57,604 nt of DNA from Candidatus Minthosoma equi (GTDB taxonomy: Bacteria > Bacteroidota > Bacteroidia > Bacteroidales > Bacteroidaceae). Shown here piece after piece: positions 46,997 to 54,640 of this stretch. The translations under genes and the position numbers were made by a program. The DNA lies in the NCBI GenBank assembly GCA_018064885.1, contig JAGHUI010000036.1:1-57604 (forward strand), given 5' to 3'. Each line of letters starts with the position of its first letter. Positions within the stretch are counted from its first letter, which is position 1. The notes beneath the pieces are model-generated. The model did not search any database and was not told the origin of the DNA. It worked only from the letters and a program-made list of their open reading frames with translations.

Positions 46997-47965
46997 ATGA
47001 GATTAATCATCATAAACATATTAGCACTGCTCACTCCTCTGCTGACACTTTTTGACTGTTCAGGAGGAATGCGAACTCTTGACCGCAGCAGCATTGAGGA
47101 CGAGCGAGAAATAACGCTCTACTTCGACTGGCATCAGTTGAGTGAACGCCCAACAGGAATGACTGTGCTGTTCTATCCTGAAGATGGCGGCGAACCATAC
47201 AAGTTCGTTAGCAATGTCGTGGATTCCATCACTGTGAAATTGCCGCATCAGAACTATGAAATGCTGGTATTCAATCAGACAGTGGAGGAATACAGGTCGC
47301 TTGCATTCAGAAATCTTACAGACTTCGCCTTGGCAGAAATGTATATTCCAGATGATGGCACACGCGCTTTCAACTCAAAGACCCGTTTGCAGCCAAACTC
47401 ATCTGCCACAAAATCTACAACCATTCCAAAAACAACACGTGCTCTCATAGAAAGAGCTAAGTTCTACATTGAACCAGAAAACCGCATCTACGACATGGAT
47501 GTAACTGTCTATGTTCGTGGTATTCAGTTCATGCGCAGTGTTGAGGGTTCTATGGACGGATTGGCAAGCGGTTTCAAACTCAACAGAGAAGCCCTTGTAG
47601 ATGAGCAGATGACGCAGATTCTTGAAGGTTGGGATATTCAACAGCCAAACAGCGAGGGCGTAGGCAATATCCATATCAACTTCGGTACTCTCGGTATTCC
47701 GTACCTTACTGATAGTGAAAGTGGCAATTCTGCAAATGTGAATTTGGATCTCACGTTCACACTTACCAACGGTGAGCAAGTGCATTTCTCTTTCAACGTT
47801 ACCAAGTACATTCAGGTGCATGAAGGTGGAACAGGTATCTACATAGACCTCTACCTCGGCACAAACGAGGAAGACAATATTCCACCTTTGGAACTATCTC
47901 CTTCTGAGGGTGCTTTCAAAGTCGAATCTTGGGGAGAAGAAAAGAACCATGAGATAAAGCTGTAA
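46997..47965 (+). CDS. DUF5119 fimbrial lipoprotein
   Basis: 322 residues. The lipobox TLFDC places the Cys at residue 21. The N-terminal part (REITLYFDWHQLSERPTGMT) and the central FKLNREALVDEQM are typical of DUF5119 proteins next to fimbrillin genes, probably an anchor or accessory subunit. Starts 6 bases after the DUF3575 stop and ends 22 bases before the TIR gene. Confidence 0.88.
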   Translation: MRLIIINILALLTPLLTLFDCSGGMRTLDRSSIEDEREITLYFDWHQLSERPTGMTVLFYPEDGGEPYKFVSNVVDSITVKLPHQNYEMLVFNQTVEEYRSLAFRNLTDFALAEMYIPDDGTRAFNSKTRLQPNSSATKSTTIPKTTRALIERAKFYIEPENRIYDMDVTVYVRGIQFMRSVEGSMDGLASGFKLNREALVDEQMTQILEGWDIQQPNSEGVGNIHINFGTLGIPYLTDSESGNSANVNLDLTFTLTNGEQVHFSFNVTKYIQVHEGGTGIYIDLYLGTNEEDNIPPLELSPSEGAFKVESWGEEKNHEIKL

Positions 47966-47987
47966 ACGAGATTAAGGCATAAATATT

Positions 47988-49109
47988 ATGATCAAGCAAA
48001 ACTTTGCATTCATCAGTTACAACCACCGCGACATGAAGCACGCCAAGTGGTTGCAGAAGAAACTGGAATCGTATAAGCTGCCAACAGAGATTCACAATGA
48101 ATTTGACGACAGCCGTTACATCCGTCCTGTGTTCCGTGACCAAACAGATCTCAACACAGGCGTGCTGGGCAATGTTTTGCGAGATCAGCTCGAAGCTTCT
48201 CATTTTCTTGTAGTAATCTGTTCTCCTAATTCTGCTCATTCTGAGTGGGTAAGCAAAGAAGTACAAGCATTCATAGAATGGGGACGCATCGACCGTATCA
48301 TTCCACTCATCGTTGAAGGACAGCCAAACTGCTACAACCCTGATATGGAATGCTTCCCTGAGTATTTAAGAAACTATACAAAGGAGCATCCAGAACATGA
48401 ACTGTTAGGAATCAGTTTTGCTGAAATCGGCAAGGAAAAAGCATTCATCCGAGTCGTTTCAAAGATGCTTGATGTTTCGTTCGACACTCTTTGGAAACGC
48501 CACGAACGTGAACGTCGCCGCCGTATAGCAATAGCATGTATCAGCACACCAATCATCATTGCAGCACTCTATTGGTTTGTTATGCCATGCAGCATAAACC
48601 TCACGCTAAAGGATGCCAATCACCAGCTTCCAATCAGCAAGAATAAGGAAGGACATGTAGGTATTGTGTCTGTAAACGGAACAGACTATAGAGTGAATTC
48701 TCTTGACACAACACTTATTATCTCAGCACTTCCTGGCTATTTCCGCTGTCAGAATGTACCTGTAAGTTTCAAGGCTATCTATTACGATTCTTTGCAAGTA
48801 GATGTGCCAATGGGAGTGGGAATTAGTGCAGATTACCTCCTACAGTTGCAGCGAGATGATTCTTTCCAGCATTTTGCAGGAAAAGTTATTGATGCAGCTG
48901 ATGGCAATGGTGTAGAGGGGGCAGAAGTCAGCATTGACAATGGAAAATATAAATCAACCACTTATGCCGACGGACATTTTGACATAGACATACCAATCTC
49001 TGATCAGCGAGAATATAAAGATGTAATAATCCATAAGGATGGTTATCAGGAATTCTCAAGCGAAGAAGAGACAGTTGATAACGATGTTACTTTCATGATT
49101 CACAAATGA
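47988..49109 (+). CDS. Membrane-anchored TIR protein with periplasmic carboxypeptidase-regulatory-like domain
   Basis: 373 residues. The TIR domain spans about 1-165: FAFISYNHRDMKHAKWLQK, then VVICSPNSAHSEWVSKEV. Glu91, four residues after Trp87, is at the position of the catalytic glutamate of NAD-cleaving TIR domains. A basic stretch (RHERERRRR) precedes one transmembrane helix at about 180-200. The remainder has a beta region and a C-terminal carboxypeptidase-regulatory-like fold from about 295 (GKVIDAADGNGVEGAEVS). There is no signal peptide, so TIR should be cytoplasmic and the C-terminal part periplasmic. NADase activity is an inference from one motif. It overlaps the next gene by ATGA. 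Confidence 0.9.
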   Translation: MIKQNFAFISYNHRDMKHAKWLQKKLESYKLPTEIHNEFDDSRYIRPVFRDQTDLNTGVLGNVLRDQLEASHFLVVICSPNSAHSEWVSKEVQAFIEWGRIDRIIPLIVEGQPNCYNPDMECFPEYLRNYTKEHPEHELLGISFAEIGKEKAFIRVVSKMLDVSFDTLWKRHERERRRRIAIACISTPIIIAALYWFVMPCSINLTLKDANHQLPISKNKEGHVGIVSVNGTDYRVNSLDTTLIISALPGYFRCQNVPVSFKAIYYDSLQVDVPMGVGISADYLLQLQRDDSFQHFAGKVIDAADGNGVEGAEVSIDNGKYKSTTYADGHFDIDIPISDQREYKDVIIHKDGYQEFSSEEETVDNDVTFMIHK

Positions 49110-49882
49110 TGAAACGAGCAATACTTTCAGGCATGCTTCTTTTGGCATGCCTTTTTCTTTCCGCACAAATCACTCAGAAGGTGCAAGTTCTGGAATACAA
49201 TGGCAAGCAGCAAAAGACTCCGCTTGCCACTGTTGAGGTTTCCGTTGCTAATGCAGGAAGTACGATTAGCGATGCCAAGGGTGAAGCAACGCTGCGCTTC
49301 CGCACTCTCAAAGCAGGAGACAGAGTGCAGGTGAAGCGTATCGGCAAAGACGGTTACGAGATTTTCAACAAAGATGCCCTTAAGCAATGGATGGTCAGCG
49401 GCAGCACCACCTTCACCATTGTCCTCTGTAAAACGGCATCATTCAAGAAGTTATGTGACAATTACAACCGTGCAGCAAGTGCAAGTTATGAAGCGCAATA
49501 TAAAAAGGAGCAGAATAAGCTTGCTGCCGAGCGCAAAGCAGGAAAGCTAAAGGAAGAAGAATACAAGCAGAAACTTCAACAGCTTGAAGACGATTATGCC
49601 CAACAGCTTGAAGATCTTGAAAAATATGTTGATGCCTTTGCTCGTATTGACTTGAGTGAAATATCTGAGCAAGAACAAAAGATTATCGATCTTGTCCAAG
49701 AAGGAAAAATTGATGAAGCAATCAAGCGCTATGAAGAGCTTGACCTTCTCTCCAAATATCAGCAGCAGAGCAAAGAGATAAAGAACATCTCTGATGCAGA
49801 GGATTCTCTGAAAATAATCCGAGACGAGAAACAAGCCGCTGTTGACACACTCAAAAGAGTTATTGACCTGATGCAGCAATAA
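49106..49882 (+). CDS. Exported beta-domain/coiled-coil protein, short paralogue
   Basis: 258 residues. A signal peptide ends near FLSAQ. An N-terminal carboxypeptidase-regulatory-like domain (EVSVANAGSTISDAKGEATL) resembles the C-terminal domain of the TIR protein. A long charged coiled coil (about 120-255; AERKAGKLKEEEYKQKLQQL) follows. It is clearly paralogous to the first third of the next protein (NGKQQKTP versus KGKQQKTA; LSEISEQEQKIIDLVQEGKI versus LSEISSVEQEIIDLVQQGKM). Function unknown; the operon position suggests a periplasmic partner of the TIR protein. Confidence 0.85.
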   Translation: MMKRAILSGMLLLACLFLSAQITQKVQVLEYNGKQQKTPLATVEVSVANAGSTISDAKGEATLRFRTLKAGDRVQVKRIGKDGYEIFNKDALKQWMVSGSTTFTIVLCKTASFKKLCDNYNRAASASYEAQYKKEQNKLAAERKAGKLKEEEYKQKLQQLEDDYAQQLEDLEKYVDAFARIDLSEISEQEQKIIDLVQEGKIDEAIKRYEELDLLSKYQQQSKEIKNISDAEDSLKIIRDEKQAAVDTLKRVIDLMQQ

Positions 49883-49902
49883 TCCTAAACTCAAAAACTC
49901 GC

Positions 49903-51765
49903 ATGACACATATATATAATATAAAGACAGCATTCGCATTGCTATTTTCTGCAATGTTATCCATTGGTATAGCCAATGCGCAGACAACACAGAAAATTGC
50001 CGTGAAGGAATACAAAGGCAAGCAGCAAAAGACAGCCATCCCACAGGTTGGAGTCACCGTCACCAATGCAGGTGCAACAATCACAGATGCCAATGGTGAA
50101 GCATCACTACGCTTCCGTTCATTGCAAGCAGGTGATAAGGTTGAAGTGAGACGAATTGAGAAGCAAGGATATGAGGTGTTCAATCAAGATGCGCTTGACC
50201 AATGGACCATCAGCTCCACCAACGCCTTCGTTATCGTCCTTTGCAAAAGTGACAATTTCAAACAGTTGAAAGACAGTTACATGCGTGCTTCCAGCGCAAG
50301 TTACGAACGTCAATATAAAAAAGATCAGGATAAGCTTGACGCTGAGCGCAAAGCAGGAAAACTGAAACAGGAAGAGTTTGAGCAGAAGATGCAAGAACTC
50401 GAAGACGAATATTACGAACAACTTGAGAATCTTGAAAACTACGTTGATCAGTTCTCACGCATTGACCTGAGCGAGATCTCATCTGTAGAACAGGAAATCA
50501 TCGACCTTGTTCAGCAAGGCAAGATGGATGAAGCAGTCGCACTCTACGAGAAGAACGATTTTCTTGGTCGTTACGAAAAAGAAACTGCCGACATTCGCAA
50601 GATTGACCAAGCAACACAGCGTCTGCAAGAAGTGGAAGCACAGAAGAGACAAGAACGCAGCGAAATTCTTGCCTCCATCAACCGTCAGATTGCCACATAC
50701 CGTCTTGCCGGAGGAAGAGAGAACTTCAAGAAAATATCCGCTCTCATGAAGGGAATGGCAGATGCCGACCTCACCAACAATGATGCCGTCATGCCATACA
50801 TCAACCACCTTCGTCAGCAGAAAGAATACGAAGAATGCAAGAAGTACATCACTATATGTGCCGACAACAACAAATCGGATATTGACATACAATGCTGGTG
50901 CCATTCCAAGCTCTCCCAATGTCAAATTGAAGAAGGCGACTTTGACGCATGCGAGCAGTCACTTCTGAAAATCGCAGAACTCCGAAAGAACGACGAACCA
51001 TCAGGTTCACAATATCTTGGTCTTCTTGCCAAGGCACAGCAAGAACTTGCATCTTTCTATGTGAACATTGGAAATACGGAAATGGCAAAAGAATGGATAG
51101 CCCCAGCCATCAGCAACTACGAAAAGCTTTATTCCGACCCCGATGACGGCTCGCTCTATTGGGGCGGTCTTTCACAACTCTATGGCAGTCAAGCAATCAT
51201 CTATCTTGAAGAAGAAAATGCTGACGGGGCAGAGAAATACGCTATCAAGGCATACGATGTTGTTCATGGGCGCACACTCACCGACGACATTGATGGTCAA
51301 TACTACGACATGACACTCAACTATGCCCAGCAGGTGTTCTATACGCTTGAGCGATGGACAGACATGGAAAAATACCTGCTTGAAGAAATCATCTTTCTTG
51401 AGGAGCGTTTCAAAAACAATCCAGACTCCTACATAGACAAACTGGAAGGAGCCTGCAGCAACGCCTCCGAACTTTATACCAATATGGAACAGTACGACAA
51501 AGCAGAACAATACTTCAAGAAAGCCGATGCCCTGCTGATGCAGATGGAATCCGACCAAGGCAGCGAATGCTGGTATCAGCGTTTCTGCCTCTACGATGCT
51601 GCAGCCCATCTTTACGAAAGCATGCAGCAATCCGAGGATGCCAGAAAATTCGCCAAGCTTGCCCTCCAAGCATTTGACAAACTCGAACCAGAAGAAAGCA
51701 ATGGTTTCGAAGAAAATGCCGAGTCGCTCCGCAATTTTTTTAACGAAAACGAAAACGAAAACTAA
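49903..51765 (+). CDS. Exported beta-domain/coiled-coil protein with TPR extension
   Basis: 620 residues. The signal peptide ends near GIANAQ. Residues about 28-245 parallel the preceding protein. The C-terminal region from about 270 consists of TPR-like helical pairs (DFDACEQSLLKIAELR, MEQYDKAEQYFKKADALLMQ, SEDARKFAKLALQAFDKL). It ends FFNENENEN because the stop codon sits inside an AAAACG repeat tract. TPRs suggest a scaffold for other periplasmic proteins. Function unknown. Confidence 0.88.
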   Translation: MTHIYNIKTAFALLFSAMLSIGIANAQTTQKIAVKEYKGKQQKTAIPQVGVTVTNAGATITDANGEASLRFRSLQAGDKVEVRRIEKQGYEVFNQDALDQWTISSTNAFVIVLCKSDNFKQLKDSYMRASSASYERQYKKDQDKLDAERKAGKLKQEEFEQKMQELEDEYYEQLENLENYVDQFSRIDLSEISSVEQEIIDLVQQGKMDEAVALYEKNDFLGRYEKETADIRKIDQATQRLQEVEAQKRQERSEILASINRQIATYRLAGGRENFKKISALMKGMADADLTNNDAVMPYINHLRQQKEYEECKKYITICADNNKSDIDIQCWCHSKLSQCQIEEGDFDACEQSLLKIAELRKNDEPSGSQYLGLLAKAQQELASFYVNIGNTEMAKEWIAPAISNYEKLYSDPDDGSLYWGGLSQLYGSQAIIYLEEENADGAEKYAIKAYDVVHGRTLTDDIDGQYYDMTLNYAQQVFYTLERWTDMEKYLLEEIIFLEERFKNNPDSYIDKLEGACSNASELYTNMEQYDKAEQYFKKADALLMQMESDQGSECWYQRFCLYDAAAHLYESMQQSEDARKFAKLALQAFDKLEPEESNGFEENAESLRNFFNENENEN

Positions 51766-51793
51766 AACCAAAACGAAAACGAAAACGAAAACG
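51742..51793. repeat. AAAACG hexanucleotide tract through a stop codon
   Basis: About eight units of GAAAAC/AAAACG with one ACTAAAAC and one CCAAAAC variant. The TAA within ACTAAAAC is the stop of the TPR gene; similar tracts occur at 54640-54670 and 57410-57444. Confidence 0.85.
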
Positions 51794-51794
51794 A

Positions 51795-51853
51795 CTCTTA
51801 ACTCTTAACTTACCAACTCAACTTTTAACTCTTAACTATTAACTTTTAACTTC
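51795..51853. repeat. TTAACT-type tandem tract before the channel gene
   Basis: Imperfect repeats of CTTAACT/TTTTAACT/ACTCTTAACT fill the 93-base gap. It is not a hairpin and has no promoter match. Confidence 0.75.
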
Positions 51854-51858
51854 CACCA

Positions 51859-53970
51859 ATGCTCCGGTTCTTCCGCAACTTCAAGCTCAACTTCGACCGT
51901 TCCTTCTCGAACAGCCTCGTCAAACAGATATACTGGCTCTCAGGCATCGTAGCAGCCATGTTCATCATCCTGCTCCTGCTCAGCCTCATTCCAGGACTTT
52001 ACACCCCTGGCAATGAGCAATACGGCAGAATCCCCGACATCATCTTCCTCCTTATCGACCCAGGAAGCGGCACAGACAGCATGTCGGCAGTATTCAGCAT
52101 CATCGGAGCACTCGTAGGTCTGGTAGCATTCACAGGCTGCCTCATCTCCGTCATCACCAACATCCTCAGCAATCGTGTGGAACAAGTGCGCAATGGAGAA
52201 ACATGGTACGACCTTGAGAACCACATCGTCATCATAGGCTTCAACGGTTCCGTACCATCCCTCATACACAGCATCTACGAAAAGAACCCCTCCGTTCGCA
52301 ATCACAAGGCATACATACTCATCATGAGCGAACAGTCAACCGAAGACATCCGCGCCAGCATTCATGTGGCAAATACAGAAGCTGAGGAAGACTGCATAGT
52401 CATCATACGCGGTCAGCGCACCGCCCTCGACGAACTGGACAAGCTCTCACTTGCAAAATGCCATAGCATATACCTGCTTGGCGAACCCGACGAAGAAGCA
52501 CACGACTCCATCAACCTTGAATGTCTCGGCTATATTGCAAACCTTCTGCCAGACCGTACTGTAGGACTTCCAGAATGTCATGTTCAGTTTGATGAGCAAT
52601 CACTCTTCTCCATATTCCAGTTCTCCGACATACCATCCACCGTCAACAAGCGCATGCACTTCATCCCATACAACTTCTGCGACGTATGGGCACAAAAGGT
52701 GCTCGTCAAGTGTGAGGCAGAAGACGGCCTTATCGGTTCCGACTACCGCATTCACTACCGTCCTATCGATGGAGAAGAAGGCATAAAGAAAGACAGCCCA
52801 AAGCACGTCCACCTCATCGTATCGGGAATGTCGCAAATGGGCATAGCACTCGCCGTCCAGACAGCCCACATCGCCCACTTCCCCAATTTCCGTGAAGACG
52901 ACAACAGCACACGCACACACATCACCCTCATAGATCCCGAGGCAGGCAAACTCATGCAGCAATTCATGGCACGCTTCCGCAGCATGTTCCAAGTGGCACG
53001 ATGGCGCTTTGTCCGAGCCGAAGACTTCATCAGCAATGCCTACCTGCAAGGCACAGCCCCACTCTACTCCCTCGACGACCAGCACTGGAACGACCCCATC
53101 TCTGACGCACAATCCACATCGCCATACAAGCATCTGGGTCCCAACTTCATCGACCTGCAATGGGAATTCATCGAAGCAGAGCCCGACATGCCCGTCCTCC
53201 AGCAATACATGCTCGATGCCGTCAGCGACACCTCTGCCATCACCACCCTCGCCTTCTGTCAAGACAATCAGGACGAATCGCTCCGTGCCAGCCTCTATCT
53301 GCCATATCAAACGTACGACCTTGCCCATCAGGTGCTCGTCTATCAGAACGAGAGCCCAACCATCATCCACACCCTCTCAGGCTTCTCCCTTCCAGAAGAA
53401 GAACGCCGCAAGCTGCGCTACGGCAAGATGGCGCCATTCGGCATGAACACAGAGTTCCACGTTGGCGACCTCGACAGCGAGAAATACGGCAGACTCGTCA
53501 ATGTCGCCTACAGCTGCAACCCAGACGACGGCATAGCAAGTCTCGAAGCCAAGCTCAACGACACAGAACATGTGGAGAAGGAATGGAACCGAACCAGCAT
53601 GGCAAACAAATGGTCAAGCACCTACAGTGCCAACATGCGCTACGTCAAGCTCCGCTTCATAGGTTGCAACCTCAACACCTCCACACGCACCGAGATAGAG
53701 GAAGCCATGGCAGCACACATCGAAGACATCAAAGTCACCGAACACAACCGCTGGAACGTAGAAAAGCTTCTCATGGGCTTCCGTCCGCTCACCGAACCCG
53801 AAACCCACGCCACAAAAGACGAGAAGAAACGACTCCGCAAATCCTCACAGCTCGCCCATCTCGACATCTGCTCATACCAAGACCTCAAAACCATCGACCC
53901 CGCCACCATTATCTACGATGCCTCCGTCAACATGGCACTTCCTATCATGGTGGACATCATCAGGGGATAG
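51859..53970 (+). CDS. CASTOR/POLLUX-like ion channel with Rossmann domains and RyR-type C-terminus
   Basis: 703 residues. Two transmembrane helices (about 24-47 and 76-103) flank a pore-like loop IDPGSGTD (66-73), reminiscent of the DxG-type filters of CASTOR/POLLUX channels. A Rossmann/RCK domain begins at 121 (HIVIIGFNGSVPSLIHSIY), with a second nucleotide-binding-like segment near 315 (HLIVSGMSQMGIALAVQTAH). The C-terminal 80 residues resemble an RyR domain (TEHNRWNVEKLLMGFRPL, then LAHLDICSYQDLKTID). TIR/RyR linkage has been discussed for bacterial nucleotide-signalling conflict systems, as I recall. Last gene of the fimbrillin-TIR operon. Ligand and ion are unknown. Confidence 0.8.
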   Translation: MLRFFRNFKLNFDRSFSNSLVKQIYWLSGIVAAMFIILLLLSLIPGLYTPGNEQYGRIPDIIFLLIDPGSGTDSMSAVFSIIGALVGLVAFTGCLISVITNILSNRVEQVRNGETWYDLENHIVIIGFNGSVPSLIHSIYEKNPSVRNHKAYILIMSEQSTEDIRASIHVANTEAEEDCIVIIRGQRTALDELDKLSLAKCHSIYLLGEPDEEAHDSINLECLGYIANLLPDRTVGLPECHVQFDEQSLFSIFQFSDIPSTVNKRMHFIPYNFCDVWAQKVLVKCEAEDGLIGSDYRIHYRPIDGEEGIKKDSPKHVHLIVSGMSQMGIALAVQTAHIAHFPNFREDDNSTRTHITLIDPEAGKLMQQFMARFRSMFQVARWRFVRAEDFISNAYLQGTAPLYSLDDQHWNDPISDAQSTSPYKHLGPNFIDLQWEFIEAEPDMPVLQQYMLDAVSDTSAITTLAFCQDNQDESLRASLYLPYQTYDLAHQVLVYQNESPTIIHTLSGFSLPEEERRKLRYGKMAPFGMNTEFHVGDLDSEKYGRLVNVAYSCNPDDGIASLEAKLNDTEHVEKEWNRTSMANKWSSTYSANMRYVKLRFIGCNLNTSTRTEIEEAMAAHIEDIKVTEHNRWNVEKLLMGFRPLTEPETHATKDEKKRLRKSSQLAHLDICSYQDLKTIDPATIIYDASVNMALPIMVDIIRG

Positions 53971-53989
53971 GGATATAAAGTCACAAAGT

Positions 53990-54052
53990 CATTTTGTCAT
54001 TTTGTCATTTTGTCATAAAAATAGGCATGCGATTCTCACGAATAGCATGCCT
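53990..54052. terminator. CATTTTGT tandem repeat and convergent hairpin
   Basis: Three full copies of CATTTTGT (53990-54013) are followed by a hairpin at 54023-54052: an 8-bp stem AGGCATGC/GCATGCCT with an inner ATT/AAT pairing. It lies between two convergent genes and could end transcription from both sides, although T runs are short. Confidence 0.55.
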
Positions 54053-54102
54053 TGCAACTAATTAGCGACATCATAACAGCGGTTGCCACACACGCCAATA
54101 TC

Positions 54103-54531
54103 CTACGACTTGAAGCAAAAAGCCATGTTGTACGCATCGTCAAGCATTTCATCTGATGGCAAGTACTGACTCTCTACCCAGCACATAGCCTTGACCAGAG
54201 TCTTGAAATCAGCCGAATTCATTCCTTGTATTATTTTCAGATTTCTGTCAAAATGAGCCAAATTGCATACCGTTTTGATATAAGCCTCGGTATTGTTGCC
54301 ATCGGACGGAGGAGCCCATCGTGAAATGATGCCCTCTATCGTATTGATGCCGTACTTACGACCATAATAATCAATCAGTCGGAACATAGCACGAAGACCG
54401 TACTCCATCGACTTGAATCTTATGAAGCTTTTATCCGTCTGTTCATTCAAAGGCAACTGACCGTCAAATGTTGCACCCTTGCGAATATTGCCAGGATTAT
54501 TATTCCTGATTCCTCTTGTAGTTCTTTCCAT
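54103..54531 (-). CDS. P5-like (phage structural/lysozyme-type) protein
   Basis: 142 residues from the ATG at 54531 (MERTTRGIRN). A longer frame to 54564 exists, but the matching leader at 57446-57495 shows ACG in place of that ATG, so it is rejected. The N-terminal RGIRNNNPGNIRKG is the hallmark of proteins commonly annotated structural protein P5 in Bacteroidales elements. The rest is helical (FRLIDYYGRKYGINTIEGII, AYIKTVCNLAHFD). A lysozyme-like fold has been proposed for such sequences; activity is unproven. It lies downstream of the primase gene. Confidence 0.82.
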   Translation of the reverse strand: MERTTRGIRNNNPGNIRKGATFDGQLPLNEQTDKSFIRFKSMEYGLRAMFRLIDYYGRKYGINTIEGIISRWAPPSDGNNTEAYIKTVCNLAHFDRNLKIIQGMNSADFKTLVKAMCWVESQYLPSDEMLDDAYNMAFCFKS

Positions 54532-54545
54532 AAGTTTTAGTTTTA

Positions 54546-54595
54546 CACCATCAACATCCCCCAAAACTGAACGAGCATCAAATATCTTTTTAAAA
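54546..54595 (-). repeat. 50-bp leader repeat, copy 1
   Basis: Matches 57446-57495 at 46 of 50 positions; all four differences are transitions. On the minus strand it ends 15 bases before the P5-like ATG. The shared core is AACTGAACGAGCATCAAATA. Confidence 0.85.
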
Positions 54596-54640
54596 TTATA
54601 TTTTGACGTTCAGCTTAAAGAAATATGTTGACGGTCAAAG

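Noticed and set aside
51742-51853. Possible CRISPR-like short repeat array
   Set aside because: The units are 6-8 bases with no spacers; this is simple-sequence repetition.
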